A stretch of DNA of 22,207 bases. Origin: CAXBES01 sp965367015. Lineage in GTDB: Bacteria > Bacteroidota > Bacteroidia > Flavobacteriales > Flavobacteriaceae. Position numbers and translations under genes: made by a program. Location: NCBI GenBank assembly GCA_965367015.1, contig CBDUGY010000044.1:1-22207 (forward strand), in the 5' to 3' direction. Within the stretch, counting starts at the first letter, position 1, and each line of letters starts with the position of its first letter. The notes beneath the pieces are model-generated. The model searched no databases and was not told where the DNA came from. It saw only the letters and a list, made by a program, of their open reading frames with translations. Of the stretch, positions 15,753-22,207 are shown one piece after another.

Positions 15753-17602
15753 TACTCCTCTACCTTGTCCAATTCAACTTTCAGATTATTAATAATAAAC
15801 TCTTGACGATCGGGCGTATTTTTACCCATATAGAAAGATAATAACTCTTCAATACTCATTGATTTATCAAGCATAACGGGATCTAATCGAATATCTTCTC
15901 CAATAAAGTGCACAAATTCATCGGGTGATATCTCCCCAAGTCCTTTAAATCGAGTGATTTCGGGCTTTGGCTTTAGTTTTTCCATAGCTTCCCTTCTTTC
16001 TTCTTCGGAATAACAATAAATCGTCTCTTTCTTATTTCTCACTCTAAACAATGGAGTTTGAAGAATATAAAGATGTCCTTCCTTGATCAATTCGGGAAAG
16101 AACTGAAGGAAAAAAGTGATCAGAAGTAATCTAATGTGCATTCCATCTACATCGGCATCTGTTGCAATAACTATATTGTTATATCGAAGATCTTCCATAG
16201 ATTCTTCGATATTCAGTGCTGCCTGGAGCAAATTAAATTCTTCGTTTTCGTAAACGATCTTTTTTGTGAGTCCGTAACTATTTAAAGGTTTTCCTTTTAA
16301 ACTAAAAACTGCCTGCGTATTTACATCTCTACTCTTGGTTATACTTCCACTCGCACTATCCCCCTCCGTAATAAACAAAGTTGATTCGAGATTGCGTTCT
16401 TTTTTAGTATCCCCCAAATGAATACGGCAGTCTCTTAATTTTTTATTGTGAAGATTTGCCTTTTTAGCTCGGTCTTTAGCTAGTTTCCGAATTCCAGAAA
16501 GTTCTTTTCGCTCCCTTTCCGCCTGCATGATCTTTCGTTGCAATTTTTCGGCAACTTCCGGATTTTTGTGCAGGTAGTTATCGAGTTGAGTCTTTATAAA
16601 ATCGTTGATATAGGTTCTCACCGTAGGTAAATCCCCTCCCATATCAGTAGATCCCAGCTTTGTTTTGGTCTGACTCTCAAAGATAGGTTCCATCACTTTG
16701 ATACTGATTGCAGAGACTATCGATTTACGAATATCACTGGCTTCGTAATTCTTTCCGTAGAACTCTCGAATCGTTTTTACCAAAGTCTCTCTAAATGCAG
16801 CCTGATGTGTTCCCCCTTGTGTGGTATTCTGCCCATTTACAAAACTGTGATATTCTTCACTATACTGAGTTTTACTGTGCGTGATGGCAACTTCAATGTC
16901 CTCACCTCGCAGGTGAATTACAGGATAGAGCATATCTTCCTGCGACATATTATCTTCCAAAAGATCTTTCAATCCATGCTCTGAAAAATATTTTTCACCG
17001 TTAAAATCTATGGTTAGTCCCGGATTGAGATAAACATAGTTTTTGAGCATTTTAGCAACATACTCGGTGCGGTATTTGTAGTTTTTAAAAATACTCTCAT
17101 CAGGAATAAAAATTACTTTCGTTCCTTTCCGCTTAGTAGATTCTTCAATTGCGGAGTCATTTACAAGTTCTCCCAGAGAGAATTCGGCCGATTTAATTTT
17201 ATTTTCTCGAACCGATTCAACTTTAAAGAAGGCAGATAGCGCATTCACAGCTTTAGTACCCACTCCGTTGAGACCTACCGATTTCTTAAAGGCCCGGCTG
17301 TCGTACTTACCACCGGTGTTCATTTTCGACACTACGTCAACTACTTTACCAAGCGGAATCCCACGACCGAAATCACGAACTTTTACTTCTTTATCTTTTA
17401 TCCGGATTTCAATAGTCTTTCCGGCACCCATTACGAACTCATCAATACAATTGTCAATCACTTCCTTCAGGAGAATATAAATGCCGTCATCGGGTGAAGA
17501 GCCGTCGCCTAATTTTCCAATATACATTCCGGGACGCATGCGAATATGCTCCTTCCAGTCGAGGGATCGTATATTATCTTCGGTATATTTGGTTTCTGCC
17601 AT
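15752..17602 (-). CDS. parE: DNA topoisomerase IV subunit B
   Basis: The 616-aa ATPase subunit powers strand passage by topoisomerase IV. The GHKL ATP-binding site is complete: catalytic Glu47 and Asn51 in KEVIDNCIDE, the glycine box RDFGRGIPLG (76-85) and GLNGVGTKAVNALS (110-123), with QGGTHQAAF (262-270) from the transducer domain. The TOPRIM metal site is present as ITEGDSASGS (411-420, Glu413) and TDADVDGMHIRL (481-492, Asp482 and Asp484). The length is nearer to ParE than to GyrB, and it is paired with parC by a one-base overlap. A 229-bp AT-rich gap separates it from the divergent PAP2 gene and must hold the promoter of the parE-parC-mscL unit. Confidence 0.95.
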   Translation of the reverse strand: MAETKYTEDNIRSLDWKEHIRMRPGMYIGKLGDGSSPDDGIYILLKEVIDNCIDEFVMGAGKTIEIRIKDKEVKVRDFGRGIPLGKVVDVVSKMNTGGKYDSRAFKKSVGLNGVGTKAVNALSAFFKVESVRENKIKSAEFSLGELVNDSAIEESTKRKGTKVIFIPDESIFKNYKYRTEYVAKMLKNYVYLNPGLTIDFNGEKYFSEHGLKDLLEDNMSQEDMLYPVIHLRGEDIEVAITHSKTQYSEEYHSFVNGQNTTQGGTHQAAFRETLVKTIREFYGKNYEASDIRKSIVSAISIKVMEPIFESQTKTKLGSTDMGGDLPTVRTYINDFIKTQLDNYLHKNPEVAEKLQRKIMQAERERKELSGIRKLAKDRAKKANLHNKKLRDCRIHLGDTKKERNLESTLFITEGDSASGSITKSRDVNTQAVFSLKGKPLNSYGLTKKIVYENEEFNLLQAALNIEESMEDLRYNNIVIATDADVDGMHIRLLLITFFLQFFPELIKEGHLYILQTPLFRVRNKKETIYCYSEEERREAMEKLKPKPEITRFKGLGEISPDEFVHFIGEDIRLDPVMLDKSMSIEELLSFYMGKNTPDRQEFIINNLKVELDKVEE

Positions 17603-17831
17603 AAAGTACTGGGAGTAGGCACGAATATAAAATTATCGTATAAAATTAAAAACCCATTTAGAGGAAAGTAATTAACAATAAAATTAGCCTATTGTTAGTA
17701 AGATTTTTCTCTTTTTTTATTCTGAATTTGCTACTGCATCACTTTCATACTTTTAAGAACTATAGCTAAAATTCAATTAAATTATTGTTAAAAGAAAATT
17801 TCCGAAATTCAAATCATTATATATTTGAGAC

Positions 17832-18656
17832 ATGAAAAAATTTATACTTCTATTCGCTTTATCGTTTAGTTTTTTCAATTCCAGCGCTCAAAAGAGCGAT
17901 ACTCCTTACGAATGGGATTGGGTGAAAGATGGTATATGGACTGGTACGGCATTAGCCGGTAGCGCAGCAGGTTTTCTACTTATTCAAAATAAAGAAGGAA
18001 TTACTGAGGCTGAGTTAGCTAATTTAATAGCCGATCAAGGAAATATAAATTTTTTAGATGAATGGGTGATTGGTAAACATGACAAGAAAGCGAATCAGAT
18101 AAGCGATATTCCTTTTGCTTTATCTTTTATCGCACCATTCGCTATGCTCTTCGATGATGAAATAAATGATCATACGGGACAATATATTGGTTTGTATATT
18201 GAAAGTTTAGCCACCACGGCGGCTATGTATACACTTACCGCTGGTTTAGTTGACAAATCCAGGCCGTATGTATACGATGAAAGTGGCGACACAGATCTGA
18301 ACAGGAGACTAAGCGGGAACGGACAACGTTCGTTTTACTCAGGACACGTCGCAGCAACGGCTACTGCAACATTTTTCGTTGCCAAAGCATATTCAGACTT
18401 TAATCCGGATGGTAAAGGAAAAGTCTGGATTTGGGCAGGGGCAGCCTCACTCCCGGCAGCCGTAGGTTATTTCCGAATGGAAGCCGGACAGCATTTCACC
18501 ACCGATGTGCTTCTCGGATATGTTTTAGGAGCAGCAACGGGATATTTTGTACCCGAACTACACAAGAAAAAAGGAAAAGTTGACATTTATCCAAGCACCG
18601 GAAGAGTCTACAATGGGGATGAATTTCGCGGGATGGCCTTAAGGTATACCTTTTAA
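17832..18656 (+). CDS. Exported PAP2 superfamily phosphatase
   Basis: The 274-aa protein starts with a signal peptide (residues 1-19, ending NSSAQ). It then has several hydrophobic helices and the three PAP2 motifs: KSRP (Lys142, Arg144-Pro145), YSGH (Ser170 to His172) and R-x5-H-x3-D (Arg215, His221, Asp225). The His221 nucleophile and its Asp are intact, so it should be active. Such enzymes remove phosphate from lipids such as undecaprenyl pyrophosphate or phosphatidic acid, or from lipid A, on the periplasmic side; the substrate here is not known. The third motif and C-terminal tail (about 245-274) suggest a periplasmic or outer-membrane end. The gene diverges from parE and converges with ychF. 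Confidence 0.9.
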   Translation: MKKFILLFALSFSFFNSSAQKSDTPYEWDWVKDGIWTGTALAGSAAGFLLIQNKEGITEAELANLIADQGNINFLDEWVIGKHDKKANQISDIPFALSFIAPFAMLFDDEINDHTGQYIGLYIESLATTAAMYTLTAGLVDKSRPYVYDESGDTDLNRRLSGNGQRSFYSGHVAATATATFFVAKAYSDFNPDGKGKVWIWAGAASLPAAVGYFRMEAGQHFTTDVLLGYVLGAATGYFVPELHKKKGKVDIYPSTGRVYNGDEFRGMALRYTF

Positions 18657-18697
18657 ATAGGTTAGAAAAAATCTTAGAAATTTGGTGGCGCTGGAAA

Positions 18698-19792
18698 TTA
18701 TACGTTAAATCGAAAGTGCATTACATCACCATCTTGAACAACATATTCTTTTCCCTCAATTCCCATTTTACCAGCCTCCTTTACTTTTGCCTCACTGCCG
18801 AACTTTACATAGTCCTCGTATTTAATAACTTCAGCTCGTATAAAACCCTTCTCAAAATCGGTATGAATTACCCCCGCAGCTTGTGGCGCAGTTGCTCCAA
18901 CAGGAATTGTCCAGGCGCGGACTTCTTTTACGCCGGCAGTAAAGTAGGTTTGTAAGTTTAACAGGCTATATGCTCCACGTATCAGCTTCGCTGATCCCGG
19001 TTCTTCCAGGCCTAAATCCTCTAAAAACATTTGACGTTCTTCAAAGGTATCCAATTCGGTAATATCAGCTTCTGTCCCTACAGCTAAAATAATAACTTCA
19101 GCATCCTCTCCGGCAACAGCTTCCTTCACCCTTTCTACATAATCATTACCATTAACTGCTCCTTTTTCATCCACATTACAGACGTACATTACAGGTTTAT
19201 CAGTGATAAATTGCATTTGCTTAATGAATTCTTCTCTTTCAGAATCTGTTAAATCTATTGCGCGCACTGAAATACCTGCTTCCAAGCCGGTCTTCACTTT
19301 TTGGAGAGCAGACTCTTCTTTCTGTGCTTCTTTATTTCCGGTTCTAGCAGCTCTCTTTACTTTCTCAAGCTTTTTATCGACTGTCTCAAGATCCTTCAAT
19401 TGAAGCTCAATGTCAATCGTTTCTTTATCGCGAATTGGATCTACACTACCATCAACATGAACAATATTATCATCATCGAAACAGCGTAAAACGTGCAATA
19501 TAGCATCGGTCTCCCGTATGTTTCCGAGGAATTGGTTTCCTAATCCTTCACCTTTACTCGCTCCTTTTACCAAGCCGGCGATATCCACAATTTCAACTGT
19601 TGCCGGTAAAACGCGCTCCGGGTTTACCAGTTCTTCTAACTTAAGCAGTCTGGGATCAGGCACATTAACAACTCCAATATTTGGTTCTATAGTACAAAAC
19701 GGAAAATTTGCGCTTTGAGCTTTTGCATTCGACAAACAATTAAAAAGGGTTGATTTACCTACGTTTGGCAATCCGACAATTCCTGCTTTCAT
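18698..19792 (-). CDS. ychF: Redox-regulated ATPase/GTPase YchF (Obg family)
   Basis: The 364-aa protein is a universally conserved P-loop NTPase associated with ribosomes and stress responses; family members prefer ATP over GTP. The P-loop GLPNVGKS is at residues 7-14 and the Walker B region VDIAGLVKGASKGEGLGN follows near 68-85. NVDE replaces the usual NKxD of GTPases, as in other YchF proteins. The C-terminal TGS domain spans about 278-362 (YFTAGVKEVRAWTIP...GDVMHFRF). I use the ATG at 19790-19792, which gives the normal family length. An in-frame ATG 69 bases upstream adds residues unlike YchF and would sit upstream of the probable -7 element. No terminator is evident between it and the convergent PAP2 gene. 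Confidence 0.95.
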   Translation of the reverse strand: MKAGIVGLPNVGKSTLFNCLSNAKAQSANFPFCTIEPNIGVVNVPDPRLLKLEELVNPERVLPATVEIVDIAGLVKGASKGEGLGNQFLGNIRETDAILHVLRCFDDDNIVHVDGSVDPIRDKETIDIELQLKDLETVDKKLEKVKRAARTGNKEAQKEESALQKVKTGLEAGISVRAIDLTDSEREEFIKQMQFITDKPVMYVCNVDEKGAVNGNDYVERVKEAVAGEDAEVIILAVGTEADITELDTFEERQMFLEDLGLEEPGSAKLIRGAYSLLNLQTYFTAGVKEVRAWTIPVGATAPQAAGVIHTDFEKGFIRAEVIKYEDYVKFGSEAKVKEAGKMGIEGKEYVVQDGDVMHFRFNV

Positions 19793-19844
19793 ATAAATTT
19801 TAATTAGATAATATCGAGAATTATAATCTCCGATATTGAGGGTG

Positions 19845-19852
19845 CAAATATA
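19845..19852 (-). promoter_or_regulatory. Putative ychF -7 element
   Basis: The minus strand reads TATATTTG here, an exact TAnnTTTG match 52 bases upstream of the ATG at 19792. I see no TTG at the -33 position, so the promoter is only half supported. Confidence 0.35.
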
Positions 19853-19976
19853 TGGCTTCATATTAATATGTTTGACATAAGACTGGTTGAAATTTTTATA
19901 TCAGTTTTAGATTTAGTTTAAAAATGAATTACGATCAATCATTTTTTTTTATCTTTAATTATTAACTATACCTATT

Positions 19977-20384
19977 ATGAGAAGATTTTTATTATTCACC
20001 GCCATACTAGCTGTGGGATACGGACAGGTAATTTCACAAAACGATACTATACCCGAAACGGAACAAGTACAAGAGAAATACATAATTAAGAAAATAGTTC
20101 AGGATGAAAAGGATAGAGTGGTAGACCCTCAAAATGAGGAATTTCTTTATGAAGCGACCCGAAAATTGATCAAAAATCAGGATTTTGCCGATTTTTCAAT
20201 CATTATCAGCTGGTATAAGCAAACCAAAACTCATTATTACTACCAAATAGGTTGGAATATTAACGGCCAGAATGCACTTGATTATATGAAGTATAATTGG
20301 GCCGATGGCAGTGTTGGATTGGTATCTAAAGAGGAAATGGAAGCAGACACAGATTACTCTCTTCCTGACGGAAAAAAGAATTAG
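19977..20384 (+). CDS. Small secreted protein, function unknown
   Basis: The 135-aa product has a signal peptide (about residues 1-21, ending QVISQ) and no lipobox, so it should be secreted or periplasmic. The mature part begins NDTIPETEQVQEKYIIKKIVQDEKDRVV and then has FADFSIIISWYKQTKTHYYYQIGWNINGQNALDYMKYNWADGS, rich in Tyr and Trp and beta-prone. I recognise no family. It lies 87 bp upstream of another small secreted protein on the same strand, and a near-direct repeat of TTAGCAAAT sits at 20382-20415 in the gap. Confidence 0.7.
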   Translation: MRRFLLFTAILAVGYGQVISQNDTIPETEQVQEKYIIKKIVQDEKDRVVDPQNEEFLYEATRKLIKNQDFADFSIIISWYKQTKTHYYYQIGWNINGQNALDYMKYNWADGSVGLVSKEEMEADTDYSLPDGKKN

Positions 20385-20429
20385 CAAATAATTTACAGTC
20401 TTTTAGCAAATTATTAACTATAACTAGCG

Positions 20430-20462
20430 TAGGTTTACACCATAACAATATAAATAAACCTA
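20430..20462. repeat. 8-bp inverted repeat before the low-complexity secreted gene
   Basis: TAGGTTTA (20430-20437) and TAAACCTA (20455-20462) are exact reverse complements with a 17-bp spacer, ending 9 bases before the ATG at 20472. It could be an operator or a weak hairpin in the leader. The chance of a random match in AT-rich DNA is considerable. Confidence 0.3.
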
Positions 20463-20471
20463 ATTAAAAGT

Positions 20472-20987
20472 ATGAAAACATTTATCTGTACAATAGCAGC
20501 CATTCTAATTGCGGTAGTGACTACATCTGCACAAGTTAACGTGGACGTTAAAAAAGAAACTACCACTAAGAAAGTTGTCGTTAAAGACACAAAGGTTGAC
20601 ACCAAAGTAATTAGTAAAGTAGAAGAAGAGAAGTCGGTTTTAATGGTTGAAGGAAGCGATGACACCAACCAAGATGCTAAAGTAATAACGAATAAAGCAG
20701 AGAATATTGAAGTTGTTGTTGATGATATTTCAGATGACCCTGAAAATGATGAGTTAATAGACGAGCTTGAAGATGATGTTGAAATGGAAATGGAAATGTC
20801 TAAAAAAGCTCAAATGGACAAAGTTTCTATGGAAAAAGAAGTTTTAATGAATAAAGACGAAGTTAAAGCGATGCAAAGCATGGAAATGAAGAAAGCCAAA
20901 GAACATGATATGGAGATGAAAAAAGCAAGTAAAAATAAGGCCAAGAAAAAAAATAAGAAAAAGGCTAAAATTGACAACGAGCAATAA
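20472..20987 (+). CDS. Secreted low-complexity Lys/Glu/Met-rich protein
   Basis: The 171-aa product has a signal peptide (residues 1-20, ending TTSAQ). The mature part falls into blocks: a Val/Lys/Thr segment (22-58, with VKKETTTKKVVVKDTKVDTK), an acidic block (84-107, DDISDDPENDELIDELEDD and MEMEMEM), a Met/Lys/Glu region with repeated MEMKK-like units (about 104-151), and a strongly basic tail of lysine runs (151-166). It has no cysteines after the signal and no recognisable enzyme motif. Low-complexity sequence makes homology searches unreliable, so function is unknown; opposite charges at the two ends would allow self-association or binding of metal or polymers. It ends at a clear terminator. 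Confidence 0.75.
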   Translation: MKTFICTIAAILIAVVTTSAQVNVDVKKETTTKKVVVKDTKVDTKVISKVEEEKSVLMVEGSDDTNQDAKVITNKAENIEVVVDDISDDPENDELIDELEDDVEMEMEMSKKAQMDKVSMEKEVLMNKDEVKAMQSMEMKKAKEHDMEMKKASKNKAKKKNKKKAKIDNEQ

Positions 20988-21017
20988 AAATATATAATTG
21001 ATTAATTAAATGAAAAG

Positions 21018-21047
21018 TCCTTCAAAGTAAATTTTGAAGGATTTTTT
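21018..21047. terminator. Rho-independent terminator, probably bidirectional
   Basis: TCCTTCAAA (21018-21026) pairs with TTTGAAGGA (21033-21041) around a six-base loop and is followed by a T6 run. AAAA on the left side offers a weak T-run on the other strand. It lies between the low-complexity gene and the convergent hydrolase that ends at 21046. Confidence 0.8.
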
Positions 21048-21843
21048 ATTTTAAAGTATTGGCAATTGCGAGTTGGTAGACGTCAAAATTTATTAGATCA
21101 TTATGCTCCCCTCCCGGTACTTTGATAAATGTAAGTCTGTCTGAAGAAACCAGCTTAGCTAATTTTTCTCCAGAGGTATAAGGCACAATACTATCATTTG
21201 TCCCATGAATTATTAACACAGGGGCATTTACGTGTTTAATAAATTTATTAGTAGGAAATTTAAATTTCAAAAGATGCTTTACAGGTAAAATGGGCACTCT
21301 CTTTTTGGCAACTTCAGTTAAATTATAAAACGGTGTCTCTAAAATAAGTTTTCCAACTTGATTTTTTGAAGCAATATAAGTCGCCAAAGATGTTCCTAGG
21401 GATCTGCCGTAAACTACAATATTTTTTGAATCGTTATTTTCTGCTACATAATTATAAAATAGCTGAGCGTCCTGATATAATGATTTTTCAGTAATAACTC
21501 CTGTACTCTTTCCATAAGTGCGGTAATCCATTACCACAACATCGTAATTAAATTGAGTAAAGTAAGTCGCAATTTCGCCCCATCTAGACAGATCTCCGGC
21601 ATTTCCGTGGAAATAAAGAATAACACCCTTAGGTTCATTAACCCGAAAATGTAAAGCATTTAATCTCGCGCCATCTTCAGATTCAATAAAAAATTCCTCA
21701 AAAGGAATATTGAATTCATAGGTGTAATCCTGAGGGAGCTTGGTAGGTAGAAAAATAAGTTTCTTTTGCATAAAGTAGCCGGCAAATAAAAGTAAAATAA
21801 CCGATGACGCTACTAATATTAATGCTTTTTTTAATTTGCGCAT
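21046..21843 (-). CDS. Membrane-anchored alpha/beta hydrolase
   Basis: From the ATG at 21843 the product has 265 residues. Residues 7-25 are a single N-terminal membrane helix or uncleaved signal. The fold is the serine hydrolase type of the BEM46/YfhR kind: oxyanion motif YFHGNAGD (77-84), nucleophile elbow YGRSLG with Ser148, acid Asp217 in IIHGTNDSIV and His247 in PGGEHND. The substrate is unknown. An ATG 30 bases upstream is in frame but lies inside the preceding gene. The chosen start follows that gene's stop after one base (TAAAATG), which suggests coupled translation. The preceding gene is a paralogue. Confidence 0.88.
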   Translation of the reverse strand: MRKLKKALILVASSVILLLFAGYFMQKKLIFLPTKLPQDYTYEFNIPFEEFFIESEDGARLNALHFRVNEPKGVILYFHGNAGDLSRWGEIATYFTQFNYDVVVMDYRTYGKSTGVITEKSLYQDAQLFYNYVAENNDSKNIVVYGRSLGTSLATYIASKNQVGKLILETPFYNLTEVAKKRVPILPVKHLLKFKFPTNKFIKHVNAPVLIIHGTNDSIVPYTSGEKLAKLVSSDRLTFIKVPGGEHNDLINFDVYQLAIANTLK

Positions 21844-21844
21844 T

Positions 21845-22207
21845 TTATTGCCTGTACGAATGTTTAACTCCAATACTAGTTGTACTTAAATCGATTTCCG
21901 TGATTTCAGCCTTGATTATTTCTTCCAGAATTTTATGATATTCTTCAAATGTATTCATGTTTTTATGACCCCCGCCAATCACCGGATAGAGTCGTGTAAG
22001 CTTGGGCTTTACCTGAGATAATTTGACACTGGTTTTAAAAGGGATCAACTTATCTTCTGTACCATGAATTATACGAATTGGACAATCAACATATTTTAGC
22101 CATTTGTACGTTGGCATTGGATATCGCAAGATAACCGATAACGGCATAAATGGCATATAGCGACCTGTAACCTTTGTGAGACTGTAATACGGAGCATCTA
22201 AAATCAG
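21845..22207 (-). CDS. C-terminal part of a second alpha/beta hydrolase, cut by window edge
   Basis: The frame stays open to 22207, beginning in the window with LILDAPYYSLTKVTGRYMPFMPL. It aligns along its length with the downstream hydrolase (LILETPFYNLTEVAKKRVPILPV), and IIHGTEDKLIPF and GGGHKNM correspond to the acid and histidine regions of that protein. The nucleophile serine would be outside the window. The His of the second motif is in GGGHKN, matching GGEHND. The gene is therefore a tandem paralogue and probably the first gene of the pair. Confidence 0.85.
   Translation of the reverse strand: MILDAPYYSLTKVTGRYMPFMPLSVILRYPMPTYKWLKYVDCPIRIIHGTEDKLIPFKTSVKLSQVKPKLTRLYPVIGGGHKNMNTFEEYHKILEEIIKAEITEIDLSTTSIGVKHSYRQ

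Noticed and set aside
17819..17827. TATATTTG just before the PAP2 gene as its promoter
   Set aside because: It lies only five bases before the ATG, which would place transcription start at or inside the codon, and has no TTG at the right distance; it is probably chance in AT-rich DNA.
19793..19861. 23-residue N-terminal extension of YchF
   Set aside because: It precedes the P-loop by more than the family allows and overlaps the TATATTTG promoter element; the ATG at 19792 gives the normal length.
21844..21873. Start of the membrane-anchored hydrolase 30 bases upstream
   Set aside because: It would overlap the end of the preceding hydrolase gene; the ATG at 21843 directly after that stop fits better and keeps the membrane helix at the N-terminus.

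Overview
The window reads as chromosomal DNA of a Bacteroidetes bacterium, most likely a member of the Flavobacteriaceae. The DNA is AT-rich. Starts lack clear Shine-Dalgarno sequences, and several promoters carry the Bacteroidetes -7 element TAnnTTTG. The protein families and their lengths (stand-alone proline dehydrogenase, long ParC with short ParE, YchF, TPR/membrane regulators) fit that group. There are no rRNA, tRNA, CRISPR or insertion-sequence features, and most of the content is ordinary core genome.

Region 1-1633 (minus strand): a TPR-type exported or membrane regulator that runs off the left edge and is split by a frameshift at an A8 tract. Upstream of it lies a 367-bp gap holding three inverted repeats, one of which looks like the terminator of the next gene. 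Region 1634-4350: proline dehydrogenase diverges from aroB across a short promoter region with an imperfect palindrome. A small acidic conserved protein follows and ends at a perfect bidirectional terminator. Region 4367-6078 (minus strand): a DJ-1/PfpI protein, then a DinB-fold protein downstream of an Lrp/AsnC regulator.

Region 6132-7972: a leaderless M14 carboxypeptidase diverges from a small XRE-type regulator. The 293 bp between them carries five copies of a GTTTAC..GTAAAC operator-like palindrome, placed over both promoters and over the regulator's own start codon. This is the clearest regulatory module in the window. Region 8016-9592: a small lipoprotein, a TerC membrane protein and a TerB-like small protein form a tight operon.

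Region 9799-12609: a single 936-aa protein that I do not recognise. It has no signal peptide and a striking glycine-zipper hydrophobic segment in its middle, and is the most novel-looking gene here. Region 12622-17602 (minus strand): parE-parC, coupled by a TAATG overlap, followed by mscL. Region 17832-22207: an exported PAP2 phosphatase, the YchF GTPase, two small secreted proteins (one low-complexity and Lys/Glu/Met-rich), and two tandem alpha/beta hydrolases, the second cut by the window edge.
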